Positions 1-9,886 of a stretch of DNA of 64,000 bases are shown piece after piece (position 1 is the first letter of the stretch; every line of letters begins with the position of its first letter). A program made the position numbers and the translations under genes. Source of the DNA: Centrapalus pauciflorus (lineage: Eukaryota > Streptophyta > Magnoliopsida > Asterales > Asteraceae); NCBI GenBank assembly GCA_020465985.1, contig JAANYP010009619.1, forward strand, positions 434,001-498,000, given 5' to 3'. The notes under the pieces were generated by a model. The model was not told the origin of the DNA. It saw only the letters and a list, made by a program, of their open reading frames with translations, and did no database searches.

Positions 1-1
1 G

Positions 2-2123
2 TGTGGTAAACCGGGCCACTTCGCTCGGGAATGCAAGAACAATTTTGACAGAGACGTCGCATATTACGAACGAAAGCTCGAGGCCGCCAAGAAACGAACG
101 AATGCGTTAGCCCTCGTTGCCCAGGAAGACTATTGGGATGCTGAAGATTCTGACGACGAGGATGACAAGGGCAAGAACTGTTACATGGTTGATCGTATTG
201 GGTTGGAGAACTTTGCCATTTCCACTGCAGACAATTCAGATTATGCTGCTGAGGGGGAGACATTGAAAAATCCACCAGCATGTCTGATGATCACAACCAA
301 CGATCCCGAATGCTCCACATCCGGTTCTGAGTCAAATGAGGTATATTCCTGTTACATTTCTGCACATGTAAATAATTTATTTGTAGATAATGAATGTACA
401 CTGCACACACATATTCTTGATCTACAAGCTAGATTAAATGCTGAAACTGCAAAGTGTGTACAGGCTGAACATCAAGCTTAAACTCTAAAAGAATCATCTG
501 AATTATATCATTCAAAGTGGTTTACTAATCATAATGTTATAAAACAGATGTTAATAGAAAAAGTAGATGTTCAGGATAGGAATATATATCTTGAATCTTG
601 CATGGACACGCTATCAAAAGAAAAACTCTCTTTAAAATAAGAAATTTCTGTACTTACAAAACAATTAGATGCGGTAAATATGGAAAATATAGACAGTTTA
701 GAAAAATACAAAATGATTGAAGAAGAAAGGATAAGTTTGTACTCAAGAATAAAGAACCTTGACGATGCATTTTTAAAAAGGGGTCAAACAGAACAAACTA
801 TCCACTTAAATCAGCCCAAATAAACTAGGTTTTACCATTCTAAACAAGGAATTGGTTTTAAAAATCCTAAATATTTGGAAAAGGCACTCTTAAATCTTTC
901 CTTTTTGAGTCATCAAAAGAAGTTTTAAACCAAGAAAATGAGAAACGTGTCGCTCGTTAAGATAAAAAAAATTCCTTTTCAATATGAAGAACTTAACGAG
1001 AGTTATTCTTCTAGAGTACCCACTTTAGAGGAAGACTTCTTGTCAACGTATTCAGAAGCTGAATTGAAAACAGAAACCGTAAAATCAACTCCTCAACTTT
1101 ATATTCCTGCAAAAGTTCTTCAACAACAAATCACTGTTTTAGAAAAGGAATTAAAGTTGTCTCAAAAGAAAGCACTTGATCTTCAAGATGCTCTTCTTAA
1201 GAGCGAAGAAGAATTGGTAAATCAATCTTTTCAACAATCTGTGGAAGTTACTGTCTACAGAGAAAATTTTGAAATGGTTTCACAAAAACTGAAAGATCTT
1301 TCAAAAGAACAAACAGTTTCTCATTCGACAAAAATTCTATGTGTGTCATCAAATAAAGGTAAGGCCAAAGCTGAAACTTCTTCTGTCATTTAAAAAAGGT
1401 GAGTGTTCAAAAGCTTTCAAAAATGAGGTTTCTAAAAAGACTCAGATCAAATCCAAGTCTTTTAAGAAACCCACTCACTAACAAAAAGAAAATTCTGTCA
1501 AGTCTAAATCTTCCATGCTTACTGACTCTAATCGTTTTGTTCCTACAGATCATATAAGAAGAGTCCCAAAAACCACCATGCTGGATTTTACGATTTTTTT
1601 TGTGAAGAAGGCTTTAATGCCAAATGAATTTGTTACTAGAGATAGGATGTTTGTAATCTCTAAAGACAAATTATGTAACAATGTGTGTGACAATGCTTGT
1701 AATGATGTACTGAATTCTGTTGTTCCTTTAAAGTACTCTTTCAGTGATTTATTTAATCTGTGTCCAACTCGATATAGACGACAGGTTCCTGAAATGAATG
1801 CTTTCGTGCCATATCCTGTTAAACGAATTCGGAAAAAGAAAACAAAAAATGTTGCATCATCGGCCTCAAATAAAATTGAGATTTGTCCGTTGCCAAGGCC
1901 CAAAACCAAAGCAACGGTCAAAAAGGTCTCAAAAAGACAAAAACCAAAGGCAATTTCAGCGCCTAACGTTCCGAAGCCCAATAAATCCAATCTTCAATGG
2001 ATTCCAAAGGGTTGTGCATCCGGACCACACATAAATGCTAAATGGGTTCCTAAAACTGTACACGTGCCATATAAATCTGGAATTCCTAACAAGAAGGGAC
2101 GCATATTGAGGTGGGTACCCAAG
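2..2123 (+). pseudogene. Element A gag, C-terminal part: zinc knuckle and linker
   Basis: Gag coats and packages the element RNA. The window opens inside a CCHC zinc knuckle (CGKPGHFAREC, bases 2-34; the first Cys is outside). It is followed by an acidic stretch (DSDDEDDKGK) and a long linker with Glu/Lys-rich, coiled-coil-like segments (about 940-1390), then a basic stretch (KRIRKKKTK, about 1820) and repeats of the form W-(V/I)-P-K near the end. Element B has the same order. The frame is broken by TAA at 479-481 and several later stops, with a frame change between 1393 and 1515. The last coding codon before the proposed intron is AAG at 2121-2123; without splicing, translation stops at 2130-2132. 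Confidence 0.82.
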
Positions 2124-2402
2124 GTTGTGTGATCTTTATGCAGATGGTTCTTGGTTACTTCTGATCAAGACCCGTTCTTCAAAGAAATGGCTTCTAGTTA
2201 CCTTAGACTAGGACCCGTTCTTTTGCTTGTCGGTTGTGCTTAAACCGACACGTTTGGCTTCTGTGCACACAGCCCAGGACCCGGTCTTAACTCATCATGT
2301 TTTCTGAACATCTCGGTTCAGAACACGGTTTGATTGTGAATTAAAAATGGATGTGTTTGAATGCATATAGTTTTTCATTATATGAATTTATGTGTTTTTC
2401 AG
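2124..2402 (+). other. Proposed intron at the gag-protease boundary of element A
   Basis: The gag frame ends ...CCC AAG followed by GTTGTGTGA, so a GT donor lies right before the TGA stop. The acceptor TTTTTCAG (2395-2402) precedes GCTAAG, which starts the protease frame. Removing 2124-2402 (279 nt) keeps the frame from gag into the protease active-site region. Element B has the same donor string and an acceptor at the same codon (18300-18013). Unspliced RNA would give Gag only and spliced RNA Gag-Pol; this is inferred from the sequence, with no transcript data. Confidence 0.6.
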
Positions 2403-2800
2403 GCTAAGTCCATTTGGTATATGGATTCGGGTTGCTCCAAGCACATGACTGGAAGAAGAGAACTGCTGTCCAACGTTGTTGAACAGTATTGCAGAACTGT
2501 AAAATTCGGGAACAACCATCAGGCTCACATCAAAGGATACGGGGACTTATGTAACAACCTAACTTTTGGTCCAATCATAATTTCTGTATTTTGATTAGGT
2601 AATGTAATTTTATTATATTAATTATCTTGTAATTTAATGAAATAATGTACTTAAATTATTTATATATGTTATGAATAATTAAAGATGATTAAATTTAAAA
2701 GATATGTAAACTACAAAAGTTTAGTGGGTTAAATTTAAATATGATAAATGTGATATATAAAAACAAAATTAATGATCAATTAAGATCATTAATATTAAGA

Positions 2801-2832
2801 CTCTCTCTCTCTCTAATCTCTCTCTATCTCTC
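2801..2832 (+). repeat. CT microsatellite in the solo LTR
   Basis: A run of CT dinucleotides with small interruptions, about 50 bases after a TATA-like string (TATATAAAAA near 2754). CT-rich runs are common in plant 5' leaders, so this may mark the start of the LTR transcript; that is only a positional inference. Confidence 0.7.
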
Positions 2833-3369
2833 GGCTATTTCAACAAAATCACCAAGAAATTCATCATAATTGCAAGTAATTGAAGAATCAATACAAGAAG
2901 GAGTTACAAGAAGCAACAATTATCATCAAACAACAAGATTTAGAGGTAATATGTGATTTAAATTTCAAGAAAATATGAATTTGGTTCGGTTTTTGGGTAA
3001 ATCCGAAACCAAGAATTTAAAATCATGAATTTTATGTTGCATGTCTATGATTTTAGATGATTATGATGAAATGAAGTAAATAAAGGTTATAGAAACAAAA
3101 ATCAGAGGTTGGATCATCCAAATTATTACGAAATATGAATTTTTATGATAAAAAGATGTTCTTGATAAAAATGACTTATTTTGGATGATCTTGATAGATT
3201 TATAATGTTATTGATAGGGAAAATAGTTTAAAAACAGCCCAAATATGATAATACAACATTATAATACATTGCATGTTAATAAATCAGTTTTGGTGAATTT
3301 TATGTAAAAATCCGTATGAAGATATTCAAGAACAATAAGAACATTTCTGGGAAAATATGAATATGTGAG

Positions 3370-3660
3370 ATCCGAATTCGGCTGAGTCCGAATTCGGATG
3401 AGTGGCATCAATTCGGATCCCATGTTTCAGACCTATGTTTCGGTTCGGATGATTTCATTTCGGATTCTTATAATTCGGTTGATCCTAATTCGGTTCCAAT
3501 GTTAATTCAGATGTATCAAGTCCGAATTCGGATGATAGATTGGTCCGAATCCCAATTACAATTCGGATGACCATTAGATCCGAATCCGGATGGTTCATTT
3601 CGGATGGATCCGAATCCGGGTCCCCAATCCGGATGGATCCGAATCCGGGTTGATTCGAAT
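3370..3660 (+). repeat. Array of CCGAATTCGG-type palindromes in the solo LTR
   Basis: By eye there are three exact copies of the 10-base palindrome CCGAATTCGG and about ten variants (CCGAATCCGG, ATTCGGATG, TTTCGGATG) in under 300 bases, with unrelated sequence between them. The same motif fills the ORF3 intron of element A (9160-9560) and the leader of element B, although those are copia elements and this LTR is gypsy-like. Confidence 0.85.
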
Positions 3661-5943
3661 TTTATATATACATTTTGATATTTTAATTAAAATGATTTAT
3701 TTATATATAAGAGAAAGAGAACTTATGAGAATTTATTGAAAGATTGATAAGATTATCAGTTATCAGAATCAGATAAAATTCAAGAATTTAAAAATTAAGA
3801 TGATGATGAAATTGACATGATATTATCATGATAATTCTTGACAGGTTCAGTGAAATTCTGAACATAGAGATTTAAAGACTTAAAAGCGGGTCAAAGACTT
3901 GATTTGACAGAGAACAGAATTGACAAAGATAAAATCCTGAGATAACTCAGGTGGCAGATTTTTATATCTGTTTGATAAAGACCCAGATCTGTGAGTTATA
4001 GATATTCATATTGAACATGTTTAAATTCCGGTTGAGATATATTGTTGATGTTAGATTTATTGACATTCATTTTATCAGCTGGATTGAGACCTGTGCACAC
4101 CATGGTTCGGTGTTGCCCAGTGGATCATGATAGCTATTTGATTATCATTTCATATTGCATTTAAGACTTCTTCAGATATTGCTTTATGACTCATTGCTAT
4201 CATGACTTCTATGACTTAAGCTTTCACTATTGATCTGACACTTGATAGATTTATTCAGCTTGATTAGCCTTGATGGTCTATTGTTCTAGGCCTGGCTATT
4301 TCACCAGTTCTTATAAACTTGGTAATGACCTCCGATGTTTCGCCATATTGACTTACTGGTAGCTAGCCCAGTATGTGGCTGATCCCCACGATTTAAGCGT
4401 GAGTGTGGCCTGAGCATCATCCGACTCTATGACTTCTATGCTCAATCGTGAGGGCTGTAGCGGCAGCCAAGACATATCACGCTAGACTGATGATCCGCTT
4501 GACATGCATGTTAATTTGAAAATCTATAAACTCACTAAGCATTGCTTACAGTTGCTACATTATAATTTTACAGGAAAAAGCAAAGGAAAGTCACCTGCTG
4601 GACCTAGCTCTTAGGTCTAATAACGATCAAGACAGAAGTATCATAGACCACTACACAACAAAACCTTTCGGTACTGATTGGAAGACAGCAATTGTTGTGG
4701 ATTTTGGGTAGATTTGATATGATTCTATGATGTAATAATTAGATTAGATGGTACCCTTTTATAACTTTATTTTGAAATATGTAATCTGTATAACTTAAAT
4801 CCTAATCTGTATGTACATGTAATTTAATATTCCGCAATTTAATTACCCTATCTTAGTATGATTGATATCGTATTGCAATTAATGAGACCTAGACTCTGAG
4901 GACTGCCCCGTAAGGGGAGGTCTTCACAACTTAGTTCTAAATAATATGGTCATCAAACGTTGACTATGTTGAGGGGTTATCACATAATCTTTTTAGCATA
5001 GGATCGCTCTGCGACAAATGACTAGAGGTAACTTTTAGAGCTAAGAACTGCAATGTTAAGAGTATGGATGGAAAAGAAATCCTAACAGGTTCCCAAAACT
5101 CTAACCTCTACACCATTGACGTAGCTAAGCTAATAGTGAATGATAACATTTGCCTACTATCAAAAGCATCTTCAAAAGACTCTTGGTTGTGGCATCGAAG
5201 ATTATCCCATTTGAACTTTGATAATATCAACAAGCTAGCTGCGAAACAATTGGTTAAAGGACTTCCTGAATTGCGCTATGAAAAGGACCATCTATGTGGA
5301 GCTTGTGAGAAAGGAAAAATGAAACGATCTTCTCACAAACCAAAGCCCGAACCATCAACAAAAAGAGTGTTGGAGTTATTTCACATGGATTTATGCGGAC
5401 CAATGCGGACTCAAAGCATAAATGGGAAACGATATGTGTTGGTTATCGTTGACGACTATTCACGATATACCTGGGTCAGGTTCTTGCGTTCCAAGGACGA
5501 GACAGCTCAAGAAATCATAGATTTTATCAAAAGTGTCGAGACCCAACAGCAGCTGTCAGTGCAATCAATCAGATCAGATAACGGCACGCAGTTCAAGAAC
5601 TCGGTAGTTGAGGGCTTCCTTCGATCCAAAGGTATTCAGCATCAATACTCTACTGCTCGAACACCTCAACAAAATGGGGTTGTGGAAAGACGTAACCGTA
5701 CGCTTGTGGAAACCGCTCGTACAATGCTCACATGCTCAAAGCTACCTCCGTTCTTGTGGGCCGAAGCTGTATCAACAGCATGCTATACACAAAATCGCTC
5801 CATTATCCATAAGCGCTTTAACAAAACTCCTTACCAACTCTTTTTGAATAAAGTACCATTTATCAAGTACTTACGTGTATTTGGTTGCAGGTGTTATGTG
5901 CTGAACGACAAAGACAACCTCGGGAAGTTTAACGAAAAGGCGG

Positions 5944-8007
5944 ATGAAGCGATCTTCATTTGATGAGTTGGCTGAACTGGCACCCGAAGTTGATCAATCA
6001 GGACCTCGCATTACTCAAATGCCTGGAGACTCTTCCAATAAACCCATTTCTTTTTCTTCTTCTGATTTGGTTAATTTGTTTGATCCTTTTTATGTTGAAT
6101 TTTTCGGTCGTAACGCTAGTGTTTCTAATGTTGTCAATAATGTAGGTCATCCTTCCAGTTCAACTACGCCACAAAGTTTCTCCGCTCCATCCTCATCAAC
6201 ATACCCTCATCCATCTACATCATCCACCGACACATCCGCAGTTGAATCTACTCCTATAATACCGTCACATATAATACCAACAATTCTTCCTTCACTTGAA
6301 CACTCGGAAATCGAACCGGAACCAGTGGTACCATCATTTGAAACCATTGACCATGAATCTTCATCCATCCCCACATTAACCACAGAGGTTACATTCCGAG
6401 CACCCCTTCCACACGAGATTAAATGGACCCGAAGTCACCCAACAGATCAAATCATTGGTGATGTATCAACAGGAGTCCAAACTCGTAGGGCATCTGCTAA
6501 GGAATGCCTCTTCGCATCATTCCTGAGTATGATAGAGCCCGCTCATGTGGATGAAGCCTTGACAGATCCAGATTGGACAGTTGCAATGCAAGAGGAACTC
6601 AACCAGTTTGAACAACTAAGAGTATGGCGGTTAGTTCCCAAACCAAAAGACCGGACTGTCATCGGAACAAAGTGGATCTTTAAGAATAAACGAGATGAGA
6701 ACGACATTGTGATAAGTAATAAAGCAAGACTTTTTGCCAAAGGCTACCGGCAACAAGAAGGGATAGATTATGACGAGACCTTCGCTCCAGTTGCACGGAT
6801 CGAAGCAATCAGAATCTTCTTGGCGTACGCGGCACACAAAGATTTCAAAGTGTACCAAATGGACGTCAAGACTGCCTTACATAAACTTGACCATGTTTAT
6901 GTGCTAGATAAAGCCCTCTATGGTTTAAAACAAGCACCTCGAGCATGGTATGATAGTCTTTCAAATTTCCTTATTTCTGCCGGTTTCTATAAAGGTGTGG
7001 TGGATACAACTCTGTTCACTAAAAGGGAAGGCCCACATACAATGCTAGTACAAATATATGTCGATGATATTGTATTTGGATCTACTGACAGTAATTTTTG
7101 TAAAGATTTTTCAGCCCTAATGGAGTCCAGGTTCGAGATGAGTATGATGGGGGAAATGAACTTTTTCCTCGGATTACAAGTCAAACAACTTGAGGATGGG
7201 ATTTTTGTGAACCAGTCGAAATATACTCTTGACATTCTCAAGAAGTATAAGTTAGACTCCTGCACGAGTATCGCAACTCCCATGGCCTCCAACTGTAAGT
7301 TAGACACCGATCCTTCTGGGAAAAGTGTCGATAATACAACTTACAGAGGGATGATAGGATCCTTACTGTACTTGACTGCTAGTAGGCCAGATATAATGTT
7401 TTCAACATGTCTTTGTGCTTGATTTCAGGCCGACCCAAAAGAATCACACCTAACTGCGGTAAAATGCATTTTTCGTTATCTTAAGGGTACACCCGAACTT
7501 GGTCTATGGTATCCATAGGGAACCGATTTCGATCTTACCGCGTTTTCAGATGCTGATTTTGTAGGTTGTAGAGGTGACAGGAAAAGCACGTCGGGAGAAA
7601 TACAGTTTTTGGGAGATAGACCAGTGAGTTGGTCTTCCAAAAAGCAGAATTCTGTTTCCACATCTACAGCTGAGGCTGAGTATGTAGCAGCTGCAAGCTG
7701 TTGCTCTCAAGTGCTGTGGATGAGAACACAATTACGCGATTATGGATTCTCACTCACCAATATCCCAATCTACTAGTGATTCTCGAAGTGCAATTGCCAT
7801 CTCTTGCAATCCCGTGCAGCACTCTCGAACAAAACACATAGATATCAGGTATCATTTTATTAAAGATCACGTAGAAAAGGGAACTATTGAGTTGTATTTT
7901 GTTGGCACGGAATATCAACTTGCGGAAATATTTACTAAAGCTTTAGACGAACCTCGTTTTCAGTTTTTAGTATCCCATATCGGCATGTTGAATCCGCCTT
8001 CCAATTA
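5944..8007 (+). pseudogene. Element A reverse transcriptase and RNase H
   Basis: These domains copy the RNA into cDNA and remove the RNA strand. A Ser/Thr/Pro-rich linker (5990-6400) leads into the RT (IGTKWIFKNKRDEND, then YQMDVKTA). The catalytic YVDD is at 7057-7068. RNase H follows, with the conserved ADFVGCRGDRKSTSGEI and STSTAEAEYVAA motifs, ending LAEIFTKALDEPRF...MLNPPSN with a TAA at 8006-8008. Breaks: an in-frame deletion near 6880 removes about 21 residues that B and D keep after DVKTAF, TGA at 7420-7422 replaces an Arg, TAG lies near 7518, and there is a frame change around 7740-7790. Not functional. Confidence 0.9.
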
Positions 8008-8290
8008 AATATCAGATATTATCTTAAATAATTCTATTTCAATCTATCGTGATTGAAATTCCTTTATTTTAGAAAATATCTATTATTTAAATTTAATGAT
8101 TGTGTCACAACATTAAAACTCAATATTTCCTTATCTGTGTACATTTTTAATAATAAATGATCCTGACAAATTGCTAAGTGAATTGTTCGTCACGGAGTGG
8201 GACGCAAACAATATCCAGGTTTGTCTGTTTCTAAAAGGCTAAAAAGGGTTGACGAGCTTAATCTGAAAAAAAAAAGGAACTGGTATTTAT

Positions 8291-8301
8291 TTGAGGGGGA
8301 G
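8291..8301 (+). promoter_or_regulatory. Internal polypurine-tract-like sequence
   Basis: TTGAGGGGGAG lies about 285 bases after the RNase H stop, where a copia element lacking ORF3 would have its plus-strand primer. The true 3' tract (AAAAGGGGGAGA) lies 5 kb further at 13331-13342. No LTR start follows this copy. It may be a second plus-strand start or a relic of an ancestor without ORF3. Confidence 0.5.
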
Positions 8302-8728
8302 TATAGTTAGGATTTTTATTTTGTTCTTTGTTTCTTTCTAATTTTTTTGTAGTTAAATTTTAAATTTTAGGTTGGTCATATTTTTCTTTAATTTTAAGTT
8401 TAATTTAATAGGTCAGAAAATCCCAAAAAGACTTTAAATTTCAAATTTATCAAAAAGCCAAAAACATGTTAGTTTATTTTATTTTAGTTTAGTTTATTTT
8501 ATCTTAACTTAAAAGATCAAAGAAAATACCAAAAACATCTTATTTTGTAGGATCATGGAAAAATTCAAAAAGACTTAATAAATTTGGGCCAATTTTTTTA
8601 AATCTTGTTTCTTTCTATTTGTTAAAAGCCCAAAATTTTTTATCTTTGGTGTGTGTTAAGAAAACTAAATCCGGCGGCCCTTCACTCTTTGGGCGCGGAT
8701 CCTGTAGTACCCGACCCGACCCGCTCCC
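8302..8728 (+). other. T-rich spacer between pol and ORF3 of element A
   Basis: About 430 bases without a supported gene. It is T/A-rich with short repeats of the type CCAAAAACAT and AAAAAGACTTAAA. GC content rises sharply at 8670-8730, just before the TATA-like box. Confidence 0.6.
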
Positions 8729-8912
8729 TTTAAATAGGGTGGGTCAACGGTCAATGTCTTCATCTTCAAGATATTTCCTTTTCTTTCTTCTTCTTCTTCT
8801 CTCTTCACCGTCGCACAACCCACCATCGTAACCTCCATAGCCATCGGTTCAAGCTCTACAAACCACCATGTTTCTTCGATTTTCTTGCTTAGTTTCTCAT
8901 CGGCACTATCAG
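8729..8912 (+). promoter_or_regulatory. TATA box and leader exon of element A ORF3
   Basis: TTTAAATAG (8729-8737) lies in a GC-rich context. It is followed by a CT-rich leader (CTTCTTCTTCTTCTC, about 8787) typical of plant 5' UTRs. The leader ends at TATCAG|GTAACC, a good splice donor (intron from 8913). An ATG at 8868 opens 15 codons up to the donor but is out of frame with ORF3, so it would be an upstream ORF. In C and D a TATA box also precedes ORF3, which supports an internal promoter. Inference from sequence only. Confidence 0.5.
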
Positions 8913-9885
8913 GTAACCTATTTCTATTCTTATTTCAGCATTTAACATCTTAACTTGTGTTTTTGATTTTCAACTTTTAGAAGTTTTTTTCTTCGGTTTT
9001 TCTTCATTTTTAGTACTTTAATGTGTTCTCTTTACTTAGTAGTAGTTAGATAAAATGTTCCATAGGTTGTTTTAGCTTAGGATCTGTAATTTCATGCATT
9101 TTTGTCACAATCACCACTGTTCACGTTGCGTGTTGCATGAACACCATAAATGAACTGTTGCAATTCGGACCATCCGAATTCGGCCGAACCACCGAATTCG
9201 GATGTGTCCCTTAGAAAAATTTCCAAAATTGTACAACTGTTCATCCAAATTTGGACACTGTCCACCCGAATTCGGTTCTTCAAAAGTATGTTCAAAACTG
9301 TTCATTATTTTTCTAAGTTAAACATTCATCATACACTGTACATTCGAGTTCGGATGATATCCGATTTCGGTCCCCATCCGAAATATGGTATCTATCCGAA
9401 TTCGGACCACCATACATTCCATTCCATGCATTTCGGACCACCATCCGAATTCGGTCACTTTTGTCACCTCATCCGAATTCGGACCCCCCCTCATACCATT
9501 CATGCATCATCCGGATTTTGGCCTGATCCGAATTCGGTGACACTGTTCATTCGAATTCGGGCCATCCGAAATCCAACACTTAGCATTTTTCAAATTTTTT
9601 CATTTTTCCATTTTTTGTTTTTTTTATATATAAATTCAAAAATACAAAAATATTTTCCTCAAAGTGCACCATTGATTAGAGGTAGGACTAGTGTTTGAGT
9701 GAAAAAGTCCGGTCTAACATCGGTCTCTTAACGATTGACTTTGGACTTTATTAGTAGAATTTTATTCTACTAATAAAGACCCGATGCTAAACAGATCAGG
9801 CAGTTTCTATTTCACACTAATCTAGACTTTACATTAATGCCTTATCAGTTAAGTCTTCTTATTCTAACTCTGATGCACCTTGCAG
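8913..9885 (+). other. Proposed leader intron of element A ORF3 (973 nt)
   Basis: Donor CAG|GTAACC at 8912/8913 and acceptor CACCTTGCAG at 9885, with a T-rich 5' part. The first ORF3 ATG (9887) comes one base after the acceptor. A motif array (9160-9560) sits in its middle. C and D have only about 105 bases between TATA and ATG and no such intron, so this one is specific to the A type. Confidence 0.5.
9160..9560 (+). repeat. Array of CCGAATTCGG palindromes in the ORF3 intron
   Basis: By eye there are seven exact CCGAATTCGG copies, most as ATCCGAATTCGG(A/T), plus many one- or two-base variants (TCCGAAAT, ATTTCGGACC, TCGAATTCGG) in 400 bases. Spacing is irregular and the sequence between copies is not repeated, so it is neither a simple tandem repeat nor a CRISPR array. 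Confidence 0.88.
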
Positions 9886-9886
9886 G

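Larger units (their letters stand above)
2550..4928 (+). mobile_element. Solo LTR, Ty3/gypsy-like, 2379 bp, inside element A
   Basis: The stretch begins TGTAACAACC and ends TCTTCACA, the TG...CA ends of an LTR. It is flanked by the perfect 5-bp target duplication ACTTA (2545-2549 and 4929-4933). Removing it rejoins the element A frame through the protease (compare element B about 17870). It holds no pol sequence, so it is a solo LTR left by LTR-LTR recombination. Inside are a CT microsatellite (2801-2832), an array of CCGAATTCGG-like motifs (3370-3660), and a GC-richer 3' part (about 4080-4600). The long LTR and TGTAACAACC start suggest a Ty3/gypsy origin by general resemblance; the family is not certain. 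Confidence 0.85.
2403..5963 (+). pseudogene. Element A protease and integrase (split by a solo LTR)
   Basis: The aspartic protease segment starts with the active-site motif MDSGCSKHM (about 2422) and is cut at 2549 by the solo LTR insertion, resuming at 4934. Next comes the GAG-pre-integrase zinc domain (WLWHRRLSHLNF, then CGACEKGK), and then the integrase core. The catalytic D, D, E are visible in HMDLCGP, RSDNGTQF and NGVVERRN. Integrase inserts the cDNA into the genome. The part just after the insertion (about 4950-5063) is out of frame with stops. The frame ends at 5963, where about 28 codons present in element B (16919 downward) are missing, followed by a frame change into the reverse transcriptase segment. 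Confidence 0.88.

Noticed and set aside
1550..1990. Minus-strand 146-codon open frame over element A gag linker
   Set aside because: Antisense shadow of the conserved gag linker; the plus frame matches element B.
8291..8700. 3' LTR of element A beginning right after the internal purine tract
   Set aside because: The true LTR, matching the B LTR end to end, is at 13344-13686; no TG start or similarity follows 8301.
8868..8912. ATG at 8868 as the start of element A ORF3
   Set aside because: After splicing it is out of frame with the conserved ORF3 frame; treated as an upstream ORF.
9160..9560. CRISPR-like array
   Set aside because: Motifs are 10 bases with irregular spacing in a plant retroelement; no constant repeat/spacer lengths and no cas genes.
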